From assembly GCA_003512175.1 (NCBI GenBank), contig DOSP01000017.1, forward strand, positions 1 to 7,217: DNA of 7,217 bases, in the 5' to 3' direction. The position numbers and the translations under genes are program-made. Each line of letters starts with the position of its first letter. The stretch's first letter is position 1. The stretch comes from Candidatus Kerfeldbacteria bacterium (GTDB lineage: Bacteria > Patescibacteriota > Patescibacteriia > UBA9570). Below are positions 6,926 to 7,217 of the stretch, in pieces. The notes beneath the pieces are model-generated. The model worked only from the letters and a program-made list of their open reading frames with translations, made no database searches and was not told the DNA's origin.

Positions 6926-7217
6926 CTAGTCTACTTGGCGCAGTAACACTTGCCAAGTTTCCTGACCACACCGTTCCCAAGAAAACCGATCAAGTTGAAC
7001 CGGTCGACGGTCAGTCTGCAGGCAGTCAGCGATGACTTTTGCCATGACGGCAGCATCAGTTTGATCAAAATACCAACAGGCGTCACCACCAATCTCGCGC
7101 AGGGCAGGAATATCTGAGCACGCTACCTTGGTCCCACTGGCCAGAGCCTCTAACACCGGGATACCAAACCCCTCATAATTGGATGGAAAAATAAATGCGG
7201 CCGCTTGTTGCATGAGC
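6926..7217 (-). CDS. Glycosyltransferase family 4 (GT-B), C-terminal fragment
   Basis: Only the last 96 residues are in the window; the frame is open at the right edge, and the Met codon at 7211-7213 is internal because this family's N-terminal domain and the start of the nucleotide-sugar domain must precede it. The visible part is typical of GT4: FIFPSNYEGFGIPVLEALAS contains the E-x7-E motif (Glu codons at 7172-7174 and 7148-7150) that contacts the sugar-nucleotide donor, followed by SDIPALREIGGDA and a final FSWERCGQETWQVLL helix of the kind that packs back on the N-terminal domain. Such enzymes transfer sugars from NDP-sugars, often mannose or similar, to lipids, polysaccharides or glycoproteins at the cell surface. 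Donor and acceptor cannot be told from this part. The stop lies 4 bp before holB, so it is probably part of the same transcript. Confidence 0.92.
   Translation of the reverse strand, partial: LMQQAAAFIFPSNYEGFGIPVLEALASGTKVACSDIPALREIGGDACWYFDQTDAAVMAKVIADCLQTDRRPVQLDRFSWERCGQETWQVLLRQVD

Larger units (their letters stand above)
1..7217 (-). other. Probable single operon: GT4-holB-propeller lipoprotein-frr-rseP-proS-mreB-mreC-mreD
   Basis: Nine genes run in the same direction with gaps of 4, 5 and 19 bp and overlaps of 4, 4, 8, 4 and 4 bp. No spacer is large enough for an ordinary promoter plus leader or a rho-independent terminator, and I see no U-tract hairpin at any junction. The promoter must therefore lie upstream of 7217, or internal promoters sit inside coding sequence. 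mreD continues past the left edge, where mrdA (PBP2) and rodA would be the usual next genes. Confidence 0.7.

Noticed and set aside
6922..6945. AGGA as the holB ribosome binding site
   Set aside because: It is only 2 nt from the ATG, closer than the usual 5-10 nt, so it is not convincing.
6520..7035. Several plus-strand open frames of 70-97 codons opposite holB and the glycosyltransferase
   Set aside because: They are in conflicting frames, show no motifs, and lie opposite genes with clear P-loop, cysteine-set and GT4 motifs.
1..7217. A hidden defence system, mobile element or CRISPR array
   Set aside because: Every stretch is covered by a recognisable gene; no transposase, inverted terminal repeats, regularly spaced repeats or nuclease/toxin motifs were seen.

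Overview
The window is a dense run of housekeeping genes, all on the minus strand and probably one transcription unit. Read in the direction of transcription (right to left) the order is: C-terminal end of a GT4-type glycosyltransferase, DNA polymerase III delta' subunit (holB), a beta-propeller lipoprotein with BNR/Asp-box repeats, ribosome recycling factor (frr), site-2 protease (rseP), a short prolyl-tRNA synthetase (proS), then mreB, mreC and the first 86 codons of mreD. Only about 28 bases (4, 5 and 19 bp gaps) are non-coding. The other five junctions overlap: four are ATGA start/stop overlaps and one (proS-mreB) overlaps by 8 bp. There are no RNA genes, insertion sequences, CRISPR arrays or visible terminators.

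The likely source is a bacterium with a small, streamlined genome, most plausibly a Patescibacteria/CPR member. The arguments are the tight packing, the short versions of several proteins (RRF 177 aa, ProRS 408 aa without the usual editing insertion, delta' 280 aa), and a collapsed form of the widespread frr-uppS-cdsA-dxr-rseP-proS order in which uppS, cdsA and dxr are absent. TGA is used as a stop in mreC, frr and holB, so the UGA-glycine code of Gracilibacteria/Absconditabacteria is excluded. The phylum call is an inference; no 16S gene or other marker decides it here.

Region by region: 6926-7217 is surface-glycan synthesis; 6079-6921 is the replisome clamp loader; 4970-6082 is an extracytoplasmic propeller protein of unknown function; 4431-4964 and 2094-3320 are translation; 3340-4434 is intramembrane proteolysis; 1-2101 is the MreBCD elongation machinery that guides wall synthesis in rod-shaped cells. 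Replication, translation, membrane proteolysis and shape genes therefore appear co-transcribed, as expected for growth-linked functions in a compact genome.

I found no clear new defence, mobile or RNA system. The points most worth a second look are the loss of the lipid/isoprenoid genes between frr and rseP, the INS-less, mitochondrial-like ProRS with two CxxC pairs, the apparently closed seven-bladed lipoprotein in the middle of the cluster, and the absence of Shine-Dalgarno sequences at all eight visible starts.
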